Assembly: GCA_025999455.1 (NCBI GenBank)
Contig: AP024683.1
Coordinates: 875,501 to 939,500, forward strand
Direction: 5' to 3'
DNA length: 64,000 nucleotides
DNA from: Geminicoccaceae bacterium
GTDB lineage: Bacteria; Pseudomonadota; Alphaproteobacteria; Geminicoccales; Geminicoccaceae
The notes below the pieces were generated by a model. The model saw only the letters and a list, made by a program, of their open reading frames with translations. It ran no database searches and was not told where the DNA came from. The position numbers were made by a program, and so were the translations under genes. The number at the start of each line of letters is the position of its first letter. Positions within the stretch are counted from its first letter, which is position 1. This document shows, one piece after another, positions 8,422 to 20,461 of the stretch.

Positions 8422-8913
8422 ATGCTGATCGGCATCGACCCGCTCCTTCCCGGTGAGCTCCTGGCGATCCTGCGCGAGATGGGCCACGGCGACACGATCG
8501 CCCTCGTCGACGCGAATTTCCCGGCCTTCCATCTCGGCCCGCCCACCGTCCGGCTCGACCAGGACCTGGTCCGGGCCGGCCGGGCCGTTCTCTCCGTCCT
8601 GCCGCTCGACGGCTTCGTCGACGCACCCGTCCGGTTCATGGAGGCCGACGGCGAGCCCGGACGGCTGCAGCCGGCGCACGCCGATTTCGTGCGCATGATG
8701 GAAGAGGTCGCCGGGACCTGGCCGACCGAGGGGCTGGAGCGCTTCCGCTTCTACGAGACGGCGCGCGAATGCGTGGCGATCGTCGCCACGCTCGAGCGGC
8801 GGCCCTGGGCCAACGTCATCTTGACCAAGGGCGTGCTCGACCCGGAGGGCCGGGTCTGGCGACCCGAGCGCAAGCCGGTCGCGGTCGGCGCGAAGGTGCG
8901 CCGGCGCGGCTGA
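8422..8913 (+). CDS. RbsD/FucU family sugar mutarotase
   Basis: A 163-residue protein of the RbsD/FucU family. Members interconvert anomers of ribose or fucose to feed kinases and isomerases. Family features seen are the N-terminal LLPGELLAILREMGHGDTIALVDANFP pattern (residues 8-34, with the conserved His and Asp), FMEAD near the middle, FYETARE, and ANVILTKGVL at the C-terminus. The length is nearer FucU (about 140-150) than RbsD. The start ATG at 8422 has GGAG 8 bases upstream. It abuts the convergent PHA-depolymerase-like gene with no gap. A ribokinase and a fuculose-phosphate-aldolase-like gene elsewhere in the window would be logical pathway partners, but they are not adjacent. Confidence 0.85.
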   Translation: MLIGIDPLLPGELLAILREMGHGDTIALVDANFPAFHLGPPTVRLDQDLVRAGRAVLSVLPLDGFVDAPVRFMEADGEPGRLQPAHADFVRMMEEVAGTWPTEGLERFRFYETARECVAIVATLERRPWANVILTKGVLDPEGRVWRPERKPVAVGAKVRRRG

Positions 8914-10059
8914 TCAGCCGCCGCGCAGCCGCTCGAGGAAGCTCGAAAGCCGCGGCACCAGCCCCGCACGGAAGCGGGGACCGGTGAAGAGCTCGTGATG
9001 GGCCGCCCCCGCGAGGGTGAAGGCGGCACGCGGTGCGCCGCGGGCGAGCCGGTCGTGCAGCCCGTGGGTCTGGCCGCGGCCGACGAGCGCGTCCGCCTCG
9101 GCCTCGACCGTGAGGAGTGCCAGACCCCGGCTCGCCTCGCGCATCGCCTCGGGCAAGGCCGGGGTCGGGGCGCGCAGGCGGGCCACGAGATCGAGCCAGA
9201 GCTCGGCCGGCACGTCCTGGAGCGCGTGCAGCTCGCCGAGCGCTCGGCTGTGCGAGCCCGCCCGGCCGTCGAGCCGCTCGGCGAGGGCGCCCAACCGGAC
9301 CGCCCCGTAGATCCAAGGATCCGAGGCCACGACCGTGGCGAGCTGCAGACGGCCGGGGAAGACCCGCCGCCCGGCCCCCGGCCAGCCGGCCGCGACCTCG
9401 ACGAGGCAGAGTGCCGCGAGCGTCGTTTCCGGCAGGAGTGCGAGCGACCGCTGCAGCGGGGTCGGGTCGATTTCCGGTAGCGAGGGCGTACCGAGGAGCG
9501 CGAGCCCGGCCGGGCCGTCACCCCGGGCGCGCGCGGCGAGCGTGGCGGCGAGCGCGGCGTCCCCCGCCTGCGAGACGGCGACCACGAGGTCGGGGCGGAA
9601 GCGGGCGACCGCCCGGCCGGCCTCGGCCGCCTGCTCGGCCATGCCCCAAGGTCCGGCTTCGGCCGGGACGAGGCGGGCGTCGCGCCATTCGAGGAGCGCG
9701 AGCTCGCCGGCTTCGAGGAGGACGGCGGCGAGTTCGGCCAGGACCGAGGCGGCGTAGCCCGAGCAGGGGGCGACGAGGAGCACGCGTGGACGACGCGCGG
9801 GGCGACGCGGGCCGATCCGGACGAGTCGGGCGAAGGGGCTCTCGTCGAGCGGCTCGGCCGCGACCGGCCGACCGAGCAGGGCGGCGATCGCCTTTTCGAC
9901 CGCAAAGCTCGACGGATGGCCGATCTCGAGATCGTCGGCGAGCCAGCCGGCGACGCTCGCGAGCGGGGCGAGACCGAGGCGCACGGCCCCGCGTTCGAGG
10001 GCGCGGGCGAAGGGCGCCCAGCCCGTCCGCCAGGGCTCGGGCAGACCCGCGAGGAACAA
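8914..10059 (-). CDS. PhaZ-like (intracellular PHA depolymerase family) alpha/beta hydrolase
   Basis: About 381 residues resembling intracellular polyhydroxyalkanoate depolymerases. Family landmarks are PRVLLVAPCSGYAAS near residue 92, LLEWRDARLVPAEAG near 123 (PhaZ: ..DWxNARxVP..), and the C-terminal TVEAEADALVGRGQT and AAHHELFTGPRFR, which hold the acid and histidine of the triad. In classical PhaZ the nucleophile is a cysteine in a CQP-type motif; here the equivalent position reads VAVSQAGDA (serine near residue 163). It may therefore act as a serine esterase or on another substrate. The start is uncertain: TTG at 10059, just after the alaS stop, is the first reasonable codon; an upstream start would overlap alaS. 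Confidence 0.68.
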   Translation of the reverse strand: MFLAGLPEPWRTGWAPFARALERGAVRLGLAPLASVAGWLADDLEIGHPSSFAVEKAIAALLGRPVAAEPLDESPFARLVRIGPRRPARRPRVLLVAPCSGYAASVLAELAAVLLEAGELALLEWRDARLVPAEAGPWGMAEQAAEAGRAVARFRPDLVVAVSQAGDAALAATLAARARGDGPAGLALLGTPSLPEIDPTPLQRSLALLPETTLAALCLVEVAAGWPGAGRRVFPGRLQLATVVASDPWIYGAVRLGALAERLDGRAGSHSRALGELHALQDVPAELWLDLVARLRAPTPALPEAMREASRGLALLTVEAEADALVGRGQTHGLHDRLARGAPRAAFTLAGAAHHELFTGPRFRAGLVPRLSSFLERLRGG

Positions 10060-10078
10060 GGATTCGGACCCGGGGTCG

Positions 10079-12724
10079 TCAGGCGCAGGCGGCCAAGGCC
10101 TGCTCGATCGCCGCCAACGCTTCGGCGGCCCGTGCCGCGTCGGGCCCGCCACCTTGGGCGAAGTCGGGCCGCCCGCCGCCACCCTGGCCACCGACGGCGG
10201 CGACCCCGGCGCGCACGAGCTTCACCGCGTCGAGCTTACCGACGAGGTCGGGCGTCACGCTCACGACGACCGCGGCCTTGCCCTCGTTCACGCCGACCAG
10301 CGCCACCACGCCCGAGCCGAGCTCCTTCTTGAGCGCGTCGGCCGTGCCGCGCAGCTCCTTGGGCGGGATCCCCTCGACCACGCGCGCGGCGAGCTTGAGC
10401 TCACCCACCCGGCGGATCCCGTCGGCGGCACCACCGCTGCCCGTCAAGAGCTTGCGCCGTGTTTCGGCGAGCTCGCGCTCGAGCTTGCGGCGATCCTCGA
10501 GCAGGCTCGCGACCCGGGCCGGGAGGTCGGGGATCCCGACCTTGAGCAGCTCGGCGAGCTCTTCGAGCAACCGGTGCTCGCTCGCCACTTGCTCGAAGGC
10601 CGCTTCGCCGGTCACCGCCTCGACCCGGCGGATGCCGGCCGCGACCGCGCCTTCGGCGATGAGCCGGACGAGGCCGATGTCACCGGTCCGCGCCACGTGG
10701 GTCCCGCCGCACAGCTCGACCGAATAGGGCCGGCCGTCCTCCTCGCGGCCCATCGCGACGACTCGGACCTCCTCGCCGTACTTCTCGCCGAAGAGCGCCA
10801 TGGCACCCGAGGCGATCGCCTCGTCGCGGGCCATGATGCGGACGGTCACCTCGTCGTTCTGGCGCAGATAGTGGTTGACCTCGCGCTCGACGATCGCGAG
10901 CTCCTCCTCGCTCAAGGGCTTGGGGTGGCTGAAGTCGAAGCGTAGCCGATCGGGGGCGACGAGCGAGCCCTTCTGGGCCACGTGTTGGCCGAGATGGCGG
11001 CGCAGCGCGGCGTGGAGGAGGTGGGTCGCCGAGTGCGCCCGGCGCAGCTTGGCCCGCCGGGCTTCGTCGACCCGCAGCTCGAGGTCGGCCCCGACCCGGA
11101 TCTCGCCGCTCTCGACCCGGCAGAGATGGACGACGAGATCGCCCAGATACTTCTTGGTGTCGACCACCTCGAGCAGGGCCTCGGCCGTGCGGATGATGCC
11201 GGTATCGCCGATCTGCCCGCCCGACTCGCCGTAGAACGGCGTCTGGTTGGCGACCAGCCAGACCTCCTCGCCCGCGGCTGCCCGTTCGATCCGCTGCCCG
11301 TCGCGCACCAGCGCCACGCAGCGGCCCTCGGCACGGGTCGTGGCGTAGCCCAGGAACTCGGTCGCCCCGTGCTCCTCCTTGATCTCGAACCAGACGGGCG
11401 CGATCGCGGCCTCGCCCGAGCCCTTCCAGGCTGCGCGCGCGGCCGCCTTCTGCCGCGCCATCGCCGCATCGAAGCCGGTTCGGTCGACTTTCCGGCCCTG
11501 GGCGCGGAGCGCGTCCTCGGTGAGGTCGAGCGGGAAGCCGTAGGTGTCGTAGAGCTTGAAGGCGACCTCGCCCGGGAGCGGCGCGCCGCGGGGAAGCTTG
11601 CCGGTCTCCTCCTCGAGGAGCTTGAGGCCGCGCTCGAGGGTGCGGCGGAAGTTCGTCTCCTCGAGCTTGAGCACTTCTTGAACGAGCGGCTCGGCGCGGC
11701 CGAGCTCGGGATAGGCTTGGCCCATCTCGGCCACGAGCGTCGGCACGAGGCGCCACAGAAGCGGCTCTTCCGCACCCAGGAGGTGGGCGTGGCGCATGCC
11801 GCGCCGCATGATCCGCCGGAGCACGTAGCCGCGGCCCTCGTTGGCCGGCATGACGCCGTCGGCCACGAGGAAGGCCGCGGCGCGCAGATGGTCGGCGATG
11901 ACCTTGAACGAGGGCCGCTTGTCGCCGGCGAAGGGCGTGCCGGTGAGCTCGACCGTCTTGGCGATGATCCGCTCGAAGAGATCGATCTCGTAATTGTCGT
12001 GCTTGCCTTGGAGCACGGCGGCGATCCGCTCGAGCCCCATGCCGGTGTCGATCGAGGGCTTGGGCAGCGGGATGCGGGTCGTCTTGTCGACCTGCTCGTA
12101 CTGCATGAAGACGAGGTTCCAGATCTCGATGAACCGGTCCCCGTCGGCATCCGGCGAGCCCGGCGGTCCGCCCGGAACCTCGGGCCCGTGATCGTAGAAG
12201 ATCTCCGAGCACGGCCCGCACGGACCGGTGTCGCCCATCGCCCAGAAATTGTCGGAAGTCGGGATGCGGACGATCTTACTCTCGGGGAGCCCGGCGATCT
12301 TCTTCCAGAGCTCGAAGGCCTCGTCGTCCTCGGCGTAGACGGTCGCCATGAGCCGCTCTTTCGGCAACCCGAACTCGCGGGTCACCAGGTTCCAGGCGAG
12401 CTCGATCGCCACGTCCTTGAAGTAGTCGCCGAACGAGAAATTGCCCAGCATCTCGAAGAAGGTGTGATGCCGGGCGGTGTATCCGACATTGTCGAGATCG
12501 TTGTGCTTACCGCCGGCGCGCACGCATTTTTGGGCCGTGACGGCGCGCTTGTAGGGACGATGCTCGACACCGGTGAACACGTTCTTGAACTGGACCATGC
12601 CGGCGTTGGTGAAGAGCAGCGTCGGGTCGTTGTGCGGCACGAGGGGCGAGGAGGGCACGACCTCGTGCCCGTGCCGGCGGAAATAGTCGAGGAAGGTCTG
12701 GCGGATGTCGTTGACGGTCGGCAT
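10079..12724 (-). CDS. alaS: Alanyl-tRNA synthetase
   Basis: Alanine-tRNA ligase, 881 residues, the usual length. The class II aminoacylation core opens with [33 protein letters not shown] (motif 1 region), and the editing domain has the zinc-binding [12 protein letters not shown] near residue 565 and the distal [13 protein letters not shown] near residue 670. The C-terminal domain [16 protein letters not shown] is the C-Ala glycine-rich motif. It charges tRNA-Ala and clears mis-charged seryl-tRNA. The ATG at 12724 fits the family start. The PhaZ-like gene follows 19 bases after its stop. Confidence 0.98.
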   Translation of the reverse strand: MPTVNDIRQTFLDYFRRHGHEVVPSSPLVPHNDPTLLFTNAGMVQFKNVFTGVEHRPYKRAVTAQKCVRAGGKHNDLDNVGYTARHHTFFEMLGNFSFGDYFKDVAIELAWNLVTREFGLPKERLMATVYAEDDEAFELWKKIAGLPESKIVRIPTSDNFWAMGDTGPCGPCSEIFYDHGPEVPGGPPGSPDADGDRFIEIWNLVFMQYEQVDKTTRIPLPKPSIDTGMGLERIAAVLQGKHDNYEIDLFERIIAKTVELTGTPFAGDKRPSFKVIADHLRAAAFLVADGVMPANEGRGYVLRRIMRRGMRHAHLLGAEEPLLWRLVPTLVAEMGQAYPELGRAEPLVQEVLKLEETNFRRTLERGLKLLEEETGKLPRGAPLPGEVAFKLYDTYGFPLDLTEDALRAQGRKVDRTGFDAAMARQKAAARAAWKGSGEAAIAPVWFEIKEEHGATEFLGYATTRAEGRCVALVRDGQRIERAAAGEEVWLVANQTPFYGESGGQIGDTGIIRTAEALLEVVDTKKYLGDLVVHLCRVESGEIRVGADLELRVDEARRAKLRRAHSATHLLHAALRRHLGQHVAQKGSLVAPDRLRFDFSHPKPLSEEELAIVEREVNHYLRQNDEVTVRIMARDEAIASGAMALFGEKYGEEVRVVAMGREEDGRPYSVELCGGTHVARTGDIGLVRLIAEGAVAAGIRRVEAVTGEAAFEQVASEHRLLEELAELLKVGIPDLPARVASLLEDRRKLERELAETRRKLLTGSGGAADGIRRVGELKLAARVVEGIPPKELRGTADALKKELGSGVVALVGVNEGKAAVVVSVTPDLVGKLDAVKLVRAGVAAVGGQGGGGRPDFAQGGGPDAARAAEALAAIEQALAACA

Positions 12725-12827
12725 GGTCTCTCGGCTCGCGACGAAGCGGTCGGGCGCGCGCCCTCCGCATCGCCCGGCCCCAAGGTAGTGAGGGCGGGGC
12801 GGAAGCGGAAGAACCGGCCGCGCCGGC

Positions 12828-13268
12828 TCAGAACCGCGTCAGGAGCTCGCCCGAGTCGTCGAAGACGGGCGGGGAGGGACCGCCCACGATCCGGGCCCCG
12901 CGCGCTTCGAGCTCGGCCGCCACGGGCCGGCTCGCGAACATCTCGCCGAACTCGCCCGGATCGCGCAGCTGGAGCCAGCGCCGCGCATCGGGCGGGCCGC
13001 CGACCCTGGCCGCGAGCTCCAAGAGGAAGGCCCGGTCCGAGCCGGCGCGCGAGGCCGGCCCGAGCAGCTCGGGCGCGAGCCCCTCGGGCAGAACCGCGCC
13101 GGGTTCGACCGCGAGGACCGCGAGGATACGAGTCGGCGGCAACCGATCGAACTCGGCATCGACGGGGAGGGTCTCGAGCAGGAGCAGGTCGAGCGGGGCG
13201 AGGCCCTCGAGCCGGGCGGGGTCGAGCACCCGCACCCGCTCGAGAAGCGGTAGGCTCACGAGCTCCAC
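12828..13268 (-). CDS. Hypothetical protein
   Basis: A 146-residue leucine- and acid-rich protein that I do not recognise. It has no signal peptide or membrane helix. Alternating hydrophobic stretches ([33 protein letters not shown]) suggest a small soluble alpha/beta domain. Third-position G/C use matches its neighbours, so it looks like a real gene. I prefer the GTG at 13268, which has GGGAG 8 bases upstream; a GTG at 13289 has no such site and approaches the divergent tRNA-Gly promoter. It is separated from alaS by about 100 bases on the same strand. Confidence 0.55.
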   Translation of the reverse strand: MELVSLPLLERVRVLDPARLEGLAPLDLLLLETLPVDAEFDRLPPTRILAVLAVEPGAVLPEGLAPELLGPASRAGSDRAFLLELAARVGGPPDARRWLQLRDPGEFGEMFASRPVAAELEARGARIVGGPSPPVFDDSGELLTRF

Positions 13269-13297
13269 GCGGCGCGCTCCCGGGCCCACGAAGGGAG

Positions 13298-13326
13298 TTG
13301 CGAACCGCCGGCCGAGACCCTAAACA
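13298..13326 (+). promoter_or_regulatory. Promoter of tRNA-Gly
   Basis: TTGCGA (13298-13303), a 17-base spacer, then TAAACA (13321-13326). The mature tRNA begins 10 bases after the -10 element, so transcription would start almost at the tRNA 5' end. Confidence 0.6.
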
Positions 13327-13335
13327 GAAGGACAG

Positions 13336-13410
13336 GCGGGTGTAGTTCAGTGGTAGAACGACAGCTTCCCAAGCTGTATGTCGTGGGTTCGATTCCCATC
13401 ACCCGCTCCA
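13336..13410 (+). tRNA. tRNA-Gly (anticodon CCC)
   Basis: A 75-base cloverleaf with the CCA end encoded. The acceptor stem GCGGGTG pairs with CACCCGC, and the anticodon stem ACAGC/GCTGT encloses the loop TTCCCAA with CCC at 13368-13370. The T-loop is TTCGATT, and the discriminator base is T, as expected for glycine tRNA. It reads GGG codons. Confidence 0.95.
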
Positions 13411-13429
13411 GAACACCGCCACCGCGAGC

Positions 13430-13678
13430 TCAACCGCCGGTCTTGGTCACGAGATAGGCCAAGAGGCCCTCCTTGCTGAAGAGTTTCGGGTAGTCGGCCT
13501 CGGGGATGTCGATCCCGAGCCGCTCGTGCAGCCCGATCACGAGGTTGAGGAAGTCCATCGAATCGAGGTCCAACGCCTCGCGGAGATCCTCGGCCGGCTT
13601 CACGCTCGCCAGATCCGCCTCGGGCGCGATTCCGGCGAGGACGTCGGCGACCACACGCTCGAGCTCTTCGCGCGTCAT
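13430..13678 (-). CDS. Acyl carrier protein
   Basis: An 82-residue acyl carrier protein. The phosphopantetheine attachment motif is LDSMDF, with Ser at residue 40, surrounded by acidic helices as in ACPs. It is the last gene of the operon acetyl-CoA synthetase, E1 alpha, E1 beta, E2, ACP and overlaps the E2 stop by ATGA, so it is translated together with the dehydrogenase. It is not next to fatty-acid synthesis genes, so it is unlikely to be the housekeeping AcpP. A plausible reading is a carrier that accepts an acyl group made by this operon, but no transferase linking the two is visible. Confidence 0.88.
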   Translation of the reverse strand: MTREELERVVADVLAGIAPEADLASVKPAEDLREALDLDSMDFLNLVIGLHERLGIDIPEADYPKLFSKEGLLAYLVTKTGG

Positions 13679-14931
13679 AGGCTCTCCGGTCGTTGCAGAT
13701 GATCGGCGATGGCAGCCAGGAAGCGGCTGCCGAGATGGCCGTCGCTCGCCCGGTGATCGGCCGCGAGGCTCACCTGCACGACCGGCCGGGCGACGAGCCC
13801 GCCTTCGTCGTCCACCCAGGGGCGCCTGACGATCGCTCCGAAGCCGACCATCGCGACCTGGGGCGGGTAGATCACGGGCAAGACCGCCTCGGCGCCGCGC
13901 TCGCCCAGGCTCGTGATCGTGAGCGTCGCGTCGGCGAGCTCCGAACTCTTGAGCCCGCCATTGCGGGCCCGCCCGACGAGATCGCGCAAGGCCGCCATGA
14001 GCTCGGGGAGCGGCCGCGCGTCGACGTCGTGGATCGCCGGGGCGACGAGCCCACCGCCCCGCAGCGAGATGGCCCAGCCCAGATGGATGCCGGGGCCCGG
14101 GCGGAAGCCGCCCTCGACCCAGAAGCCGTTGAGCTCGGGCACCTCGCGCAGCGCGAGGGCGGTCGCTTTGAGCAGGAGCACGGCCGGCAGGAGCCGCTCG
14201 GGTGGCGGTCGCTCGCGGTTGACGGCCTCGAGGAAGGCCAGAGCGCGGGCCATCTCGACCGTGGTCGCGAGATAATAATGCGGGATCTCGCGCTTCGAGC
14301 GGCTCATCGCCGCGGCGATCGCCTTGCGCATCTCGACCGGGTCGAAGCCCCGCCGCGGTGCGGCCCTGACCGCCTCGGCTTTAGGTGACACGGGCCCGGC
14401 CGGTGCGGGAGCGGGCGTCGGGGCCTCGGCCGCGGCACCGCGCGCCGCCGCCTCGACGTCCGCCACCGTGATCGCCCCGTCCGGGCCCGTGCCGTGGATC
14501 CGGTCGAGCGGGACGCCGAGCTCGAGGGCCCGACGGCGCGCGGCGGGCGAGACCTTGGGCCCCGCTGTCGGGGCCGGCGGCGGTGGAGGCGGCGGGGCGG
14601 CCGCCTTCGCAACGGACGGCGCCTCGCGGGGTGCGGCTGCGGGTGCGGCCGCGGGCGGCGGGGGAGCGGCCGGAGCGGCCGCGGCCGGCACTTCGCCCGG
14701 TGCCCGGATCCGCGCCATCGGCGTCTCGACCGGGACCTTCTGCCCCGGGGCGAGCAGGAGCTCCTCGACCGTTCCCTCCTCGAAGCACTCGACCTCGATG
14801 GCGCCCTTCTGTGTCTCGACCACCGCCACGACTTGCCCGCGCTTGACGCTGTCGCCGGGCTTCACGAGCCATTCGACGAGGGTGCCGGCCTCCATGTCGG
14901 CACCCAGGGACGGCATGCGGAAGAGACCCAC
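13675..14931 (-). CDS. 2-oxo acid dehydrogenase E2, dihydrolipoamide acyltransferase
   Basis: A 418-residue E2 subunit. It has one lipoyl domain (residues 1-80, lipoyl lysine K42 in ETQKGAIEV), a long Pro/Ala linker, a peripheral-subunit-binding domain (about residues 130-165, [15 protein letters not shown]...), a second linker, and the catalytic domain with the DHRASDG motif (His about 393). It transfers the acyl group from lipoate to CoA. I chose the GTG at 14931, 5 bases after the E1 beta stop, because it gives the usual start just before MPSLGADM. The stop overlaps the ACP start. The gene for E3 (lipoamide dehydrogenase) is not in the operon, so E3 must come from elsewhere. Confidence 0.93.
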   Translation of the reverse strand: MGLFRMPSLGADMEAGTLVEWLVKPGDSVKRGQVVAVVETQKGAIEVECFEEGTVEELLLAPGQKVPVETPMARIRAPGEVPAAAAPAAPPPPAAAPAAAPREAPSVAKAAAPPPPPPPAPTAGPKVSPAARRRALELGVPLDRIHGTGPDGAITVADVEAAARGAAAEAPTPAPAPAGPVSPKAEAVRAAPRRGFDPVEMRKAIAAAMSRSKREIPHYYLATTVEMARALAFLEAVNRERPPPERLLPAVLLLKATALALREVPELNGFWVEGGFRPGPGIHLGWAISLRGGGLVAPAIHDVDARPLPELMAALRDLVGRARNGGLKSSELADATLTITSLGERGAEAVLPVIYPPQVAMVGFGAIVRRPWVDDEGGLVARPVVQVSLAADHRASDGHLGSRFLAAIADHLQRPESL

Positions 14932-14936
14932 GGCCG

Positions 14937-15922
<986 letters not shown>

Positions 15923-15926
<4 letters not shown>

Positions 15927-16932
15927 GGTGCGGCTCCGGCGACGAGCCGTTCCTGCGGGATCTCGTCCATGAGGACGAAGCGCTCGAGCTCCTCGACCGG
16001 CTCGAGCGAGCCGGCCTCGGCGAAGCGCACGGCATCCTCGATCTCGCGGTCGATCTCGGCCTCGATCGCCTCGCGCTCACCGGTGTGGAGAAGCCCGTTG
16101 TCGTGCATCCAACGGGCGAGCCGGTCGATCGGGTCACGGGCCCGCCAAGCTTCGACCTCCTCTTTGCTGCGGTAGAGTTGGGCGTCGAACATCGAGTGCG
16201 CCCGGAAGCGGTAGGTGCGGCACTCGAGGAAACAGGGGCCTTCGCCCGAGCGGATGCGCTCGGCCGCGCGGGCCGCCGCCGCTTCGACGGCGACCACGTC
16301 CATGCCGTCGACCGCCTCCGAGGGCATCCGGTAGCAGCCCGCCTTCTTGGCGATGTCGGTCTCGGCTTCGGCGATCTCGAGCGGCGTGCCCATCGAGTAG
16401 AGATTGTTCTCGCACACGAACAGCACCGGCAGCTTCCAGAGTTCGGCGAGGTTCAAGCTCTCGTGGAACTCGCCCTCGTCGACCGCACCTTCGCCGAAGA
16501 AGCAGCAGGTGAGGGCGGCGCGGCCCTGCATCTTGTCGGCGAGTGCCGTGCCGACCGCGAGAGGCAACCCGCCGCCCACGATCGCGTTGCCGCCCAGGAA
16601 GCGGGTGCGGGCGTCGAAGATGTGCATCGAGCCGCCGCGGCCGCGGCAGCAGCCTTCGAGCTTGCCGAGCATCTCGGCCATCAAGGCGCGCATCGGGATG
16701 CCGCGGGCGAGCGCTTGGCCGTGCTCGCGATAGGTGGCGACGACCCAATCCTCGGGGCGCAACACCGCCATGACGCCGACCGAGACCGCTTCTTCGCCGT
16801 CGTAGAGGTGGAGGAAGCCACGGATCTTCTGCGCCTGGTAGAGCTCGACGCACTTGGCCTCGAAGCGGCGGATCCGGATCATCTCGCGCAGGAGTGCGAG
16901 GAGCCGTTGCCGGTCGAGCCGGATCTTGGCGC

Positions 16933-16936
<4 letters not shown>
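15923..16936 (-). CDS. 2-oxo acid dehydrogenase E1 component, alpha subunit
   Basis: A 337-residue E1 alpha subunit. The thiamine-diphosphate motif is clear near residue 150-180: [18 protein letters not shown] followed by VLFVCENN. Upstream GGSMHIFD and [14 protein letters not shown] fit the pyruvate/acetoin E1 alpha family, and [10 protein letters not shown] is the phosphorylation-loop region in homologues. It decarboxylates the 2-oxo acid and hands the acyl group to the E2 lipoate. The start is GTG at 16936, overlapping the acetyl-CoA synthetase stop by 4 bases. Confidence 0.93.
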
Positions 16937-18756
<1,820 letters not shown>

Positions 18757-18856
18757 GCCCGCCCTCCCCTTTTCTGTGCCCGCCCATCATGGATAGATTG
18801 CCCGGCGGGGGCGAGGCAAGCTTCCGGCCGGCTCGACGTGGGGGAGGGGGCGCGCG

Positions 18857-19543
18857 ATGCAGGTCCGAGACGTCATGACGACGAAAGTGATCACCGTCCG
18901 GCCGGACACGCCGGTCACCGAGATCGCGCGGCTCTTGGTCGAGAACCGGATCAGCGGCGTCCCCGTGGTCGACGAGGAGAACCGGGTCCTCGGCATCGTG
19001 AGCGAGGGCGATCTCATCCGCCGGCTCGAGGACACCGACGACGGCCGGCGGCGGAGCTGGTGGCTCGAGCTCCTGGCGAGCCCGGAGCGGCGGGCCGAAG
19101 AGTATGTCAAAGCGCACGGGCGGCTCGCGCGCGACATCATGACCGACCTCGTGACCGTCATCGACGAAGGCGCCACGCTCGCCGAGGTCGCCCGCCTCCT
19201 CGAAGAGAAGCACGTCAAGCGCCTGCCGGTCGTGCGCGACGGCAAGCTCGTCGGCATCGTGAGCCGCGCCGATCTCCTGCGCGCGCTCGCCCTCGCCCCG
19301 CCGCAGGAGGCCAAGCTCGACGACCGCGCGATCCGCGAGAAGCTCCTGGCCGAGCTCGAGCGCGCCGGTCAGTCCTACCACCCCTACGTCAACATCGTCG
19401 TGAGCGACGGTGTCGTGCATCTCTGGGGCTTCGTGGGCTCGGCCCGCGAGGCCGAAGCCATGGTCCTCGCCGCGCGCAACGTGCCGGGTGTCGTCTCGGT
19501 CGACAGCCACCTCGCCGTCCGCCCGGCCCTGGGCGCGGTCTGA
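18857..19543 (+). CDS. CBS-pair and BON domain protein
   Basis: A 228-residue protein. Two CBS motifs fill about residues 1-145: MTTKVITVRPDTPVTEIARLL and later MTDLVTVIDEGATLAEVARLL, each ending in an RADL/EGDL element. A BON domain follows (about 155-225, LLAELERAGQSYHPYVNIVV...). CBS pairs bind adenosine nucleotides; BON domains usually bind membranes or act in the envelope. There is no signal peptide, so the protein is cytoplasmic or peripheral. The strong GGAGGGGG site supports the ATG at 18857. It precedes the cNMP-FHA gene by 33 bases, and the two probably form a signalling pair. Confidence 0.88.
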   Translation: MQVRDVMTTKVITVRPDTPVTEIARLLVENRISGVPVVDEENRVLGIVSEGDLIRRLEDTDDGRRRSWWLELLASPERRAEEYVKAHGRLARDIMTDLVTVIDEGATLAEVARLLEEKHVKRLPVVRDGKLVGIVSRADLLRALALAPPQEAKLDDRAIREKLLAELERAGQSYHPYVNIVVSDGVVHLWGFVGSAREAEAMVLAARNVPGVVSVDSHLAVRPALGAV

Positions 19544-19576
19544 ACCCGTGCACCCCGTCACGGGCGGCGACACCCG

Positions 19577-20329
19577 GTGATCGAGCGCCGTCTGGCACCG
19601 GGCGAGGTCCTGTTCGCCGAGGGCGAGGCCTCCGAGCTCGTCGGGCGGATCGAGAGCGGTATCGTCGAGGTCGTGCGCCGCGCGGGCGACCGCGACATCG
19701 TCCTCGCCCGTCTCGGACCCGCCGAGTACGTGGGCGAGATGGGCGTGCTCGAGGGTCGCCCTCGCGCCGCCACCGTCCGCGCGGTCGAGCCGACCCGGCT
19801 CGTGCTGTTCGGCCGCGAGGCGTTCCTCGAGGACGTGGCGCGCGATCCGGCGCTCGCCCACCGTCTGCTCGCGAGCTTGAGCGAGCGTCTGCACCGCGCC
19901 GACCTCGCCCTCGCCGGCGCCCTCCCGGCGAGCCCCGCGTCGCTTCCGGCCACCTCGCCGCGGCTCCGCCTTTTCGCCGAATCCGAGGAGCTCGCCCGCG
20001 TGCTCCCGGACGAGGGGATCGCGATCGACCGGCTCCCCTTCACGGTCGGCCGGAAGCCGGAGGAGGGCGAGCGCGCGCCGCCGCGCCCGGTCGATCTCCT
20101 CCTCGAGGACGCGCGGCCTTACCGGCTTTCGCGTCTGCACTTCGCGATCGAGCGGACCCGCGACGGTGTGGCGCTCGTGGACGCCACGAGCACGCTCGGC
20201 ACGCTCGTCGACGGGGTGGCGCTCGGCGAACCTTTCGCCCGCTCCCGCCTGCCCCTCGGCCCCGGCGACCACCGGATCGTGGCCGGGGGCGAGGGCTCAC
20301 CCTTCGTCTTCCGCTTGCGGGTCGAGTGA
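19577..20329 (+). CDS. cNMP-binding plus FHA domain protein
   Basis: A 250-residue fusion. Residues about 1-120 are a cyclic-nucleotide-binding (CAP-N) domain: APGEVLFAEGEASE, then GEMGVLEGRPRAATVRA, the latter matching the phosphate-binding cassette. Residues about 150-250 are an FHA domain with its hallmark pieces: TVGRKPE, SRLHFAIE and STLGTLVDG. There is no DNA-binding helix-turn-helix, so it is not a CRP-type transcription factor. It may link a nucleotide signal to recognition of a phosphothreonine partner. The start is GTG at 19577. It directly follows a CBS-BON gene; no kinase is nearby. Confidence 0.85.
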   Translation: MIERRLAPGEVLFAEGEASELVGRIESGIVEVVRRAGDRDIVLARLGPAEYVGEMGVLEGRPRAATVRAVEPTRLVLFGREAFLEDVARDPALAHRLLASLSERLHRADLALAGALPASPASLPATSPRLRLFAESEELARVLPDEGIAIDRLPFTVGRKPEEGERAPPRPVDLLLEDARPYRLSRLHFAIERTRDGVALVDATSTLGTLVDGVALGEPFARSRLPLGPGDHRIVAGGEGSPFVFRLRVE

Positions 20330-20339
20330 GGGCTGCCTC

Positions 20340-20355
20340 GTCTGCCCCGGCAGAC
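20340..20355. repeat. Perfect inverted repeat upstream of potF
   Basis: GTCTGCC-CC-GGCAGAC, a 7-base perfect palindrome with a 2-base centre. It lies 11 bases after the cNMP-FHA stop and 107 bases before the polyamine transporter. It could be a repressor operator; the tight centre makes an RNA terminator less likely. Confidence 0.4.
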
Positions 20356-20461
20356 ACGAACGCCGAGGACCGATCCGGTTGACGCTCCGGGGCGGTTGGG
20401 TCATCGCTCCCGTCCGGGGGCCGACCCACGGCCCCGATCCGAGCGAAGAGGAGACGGCCCG

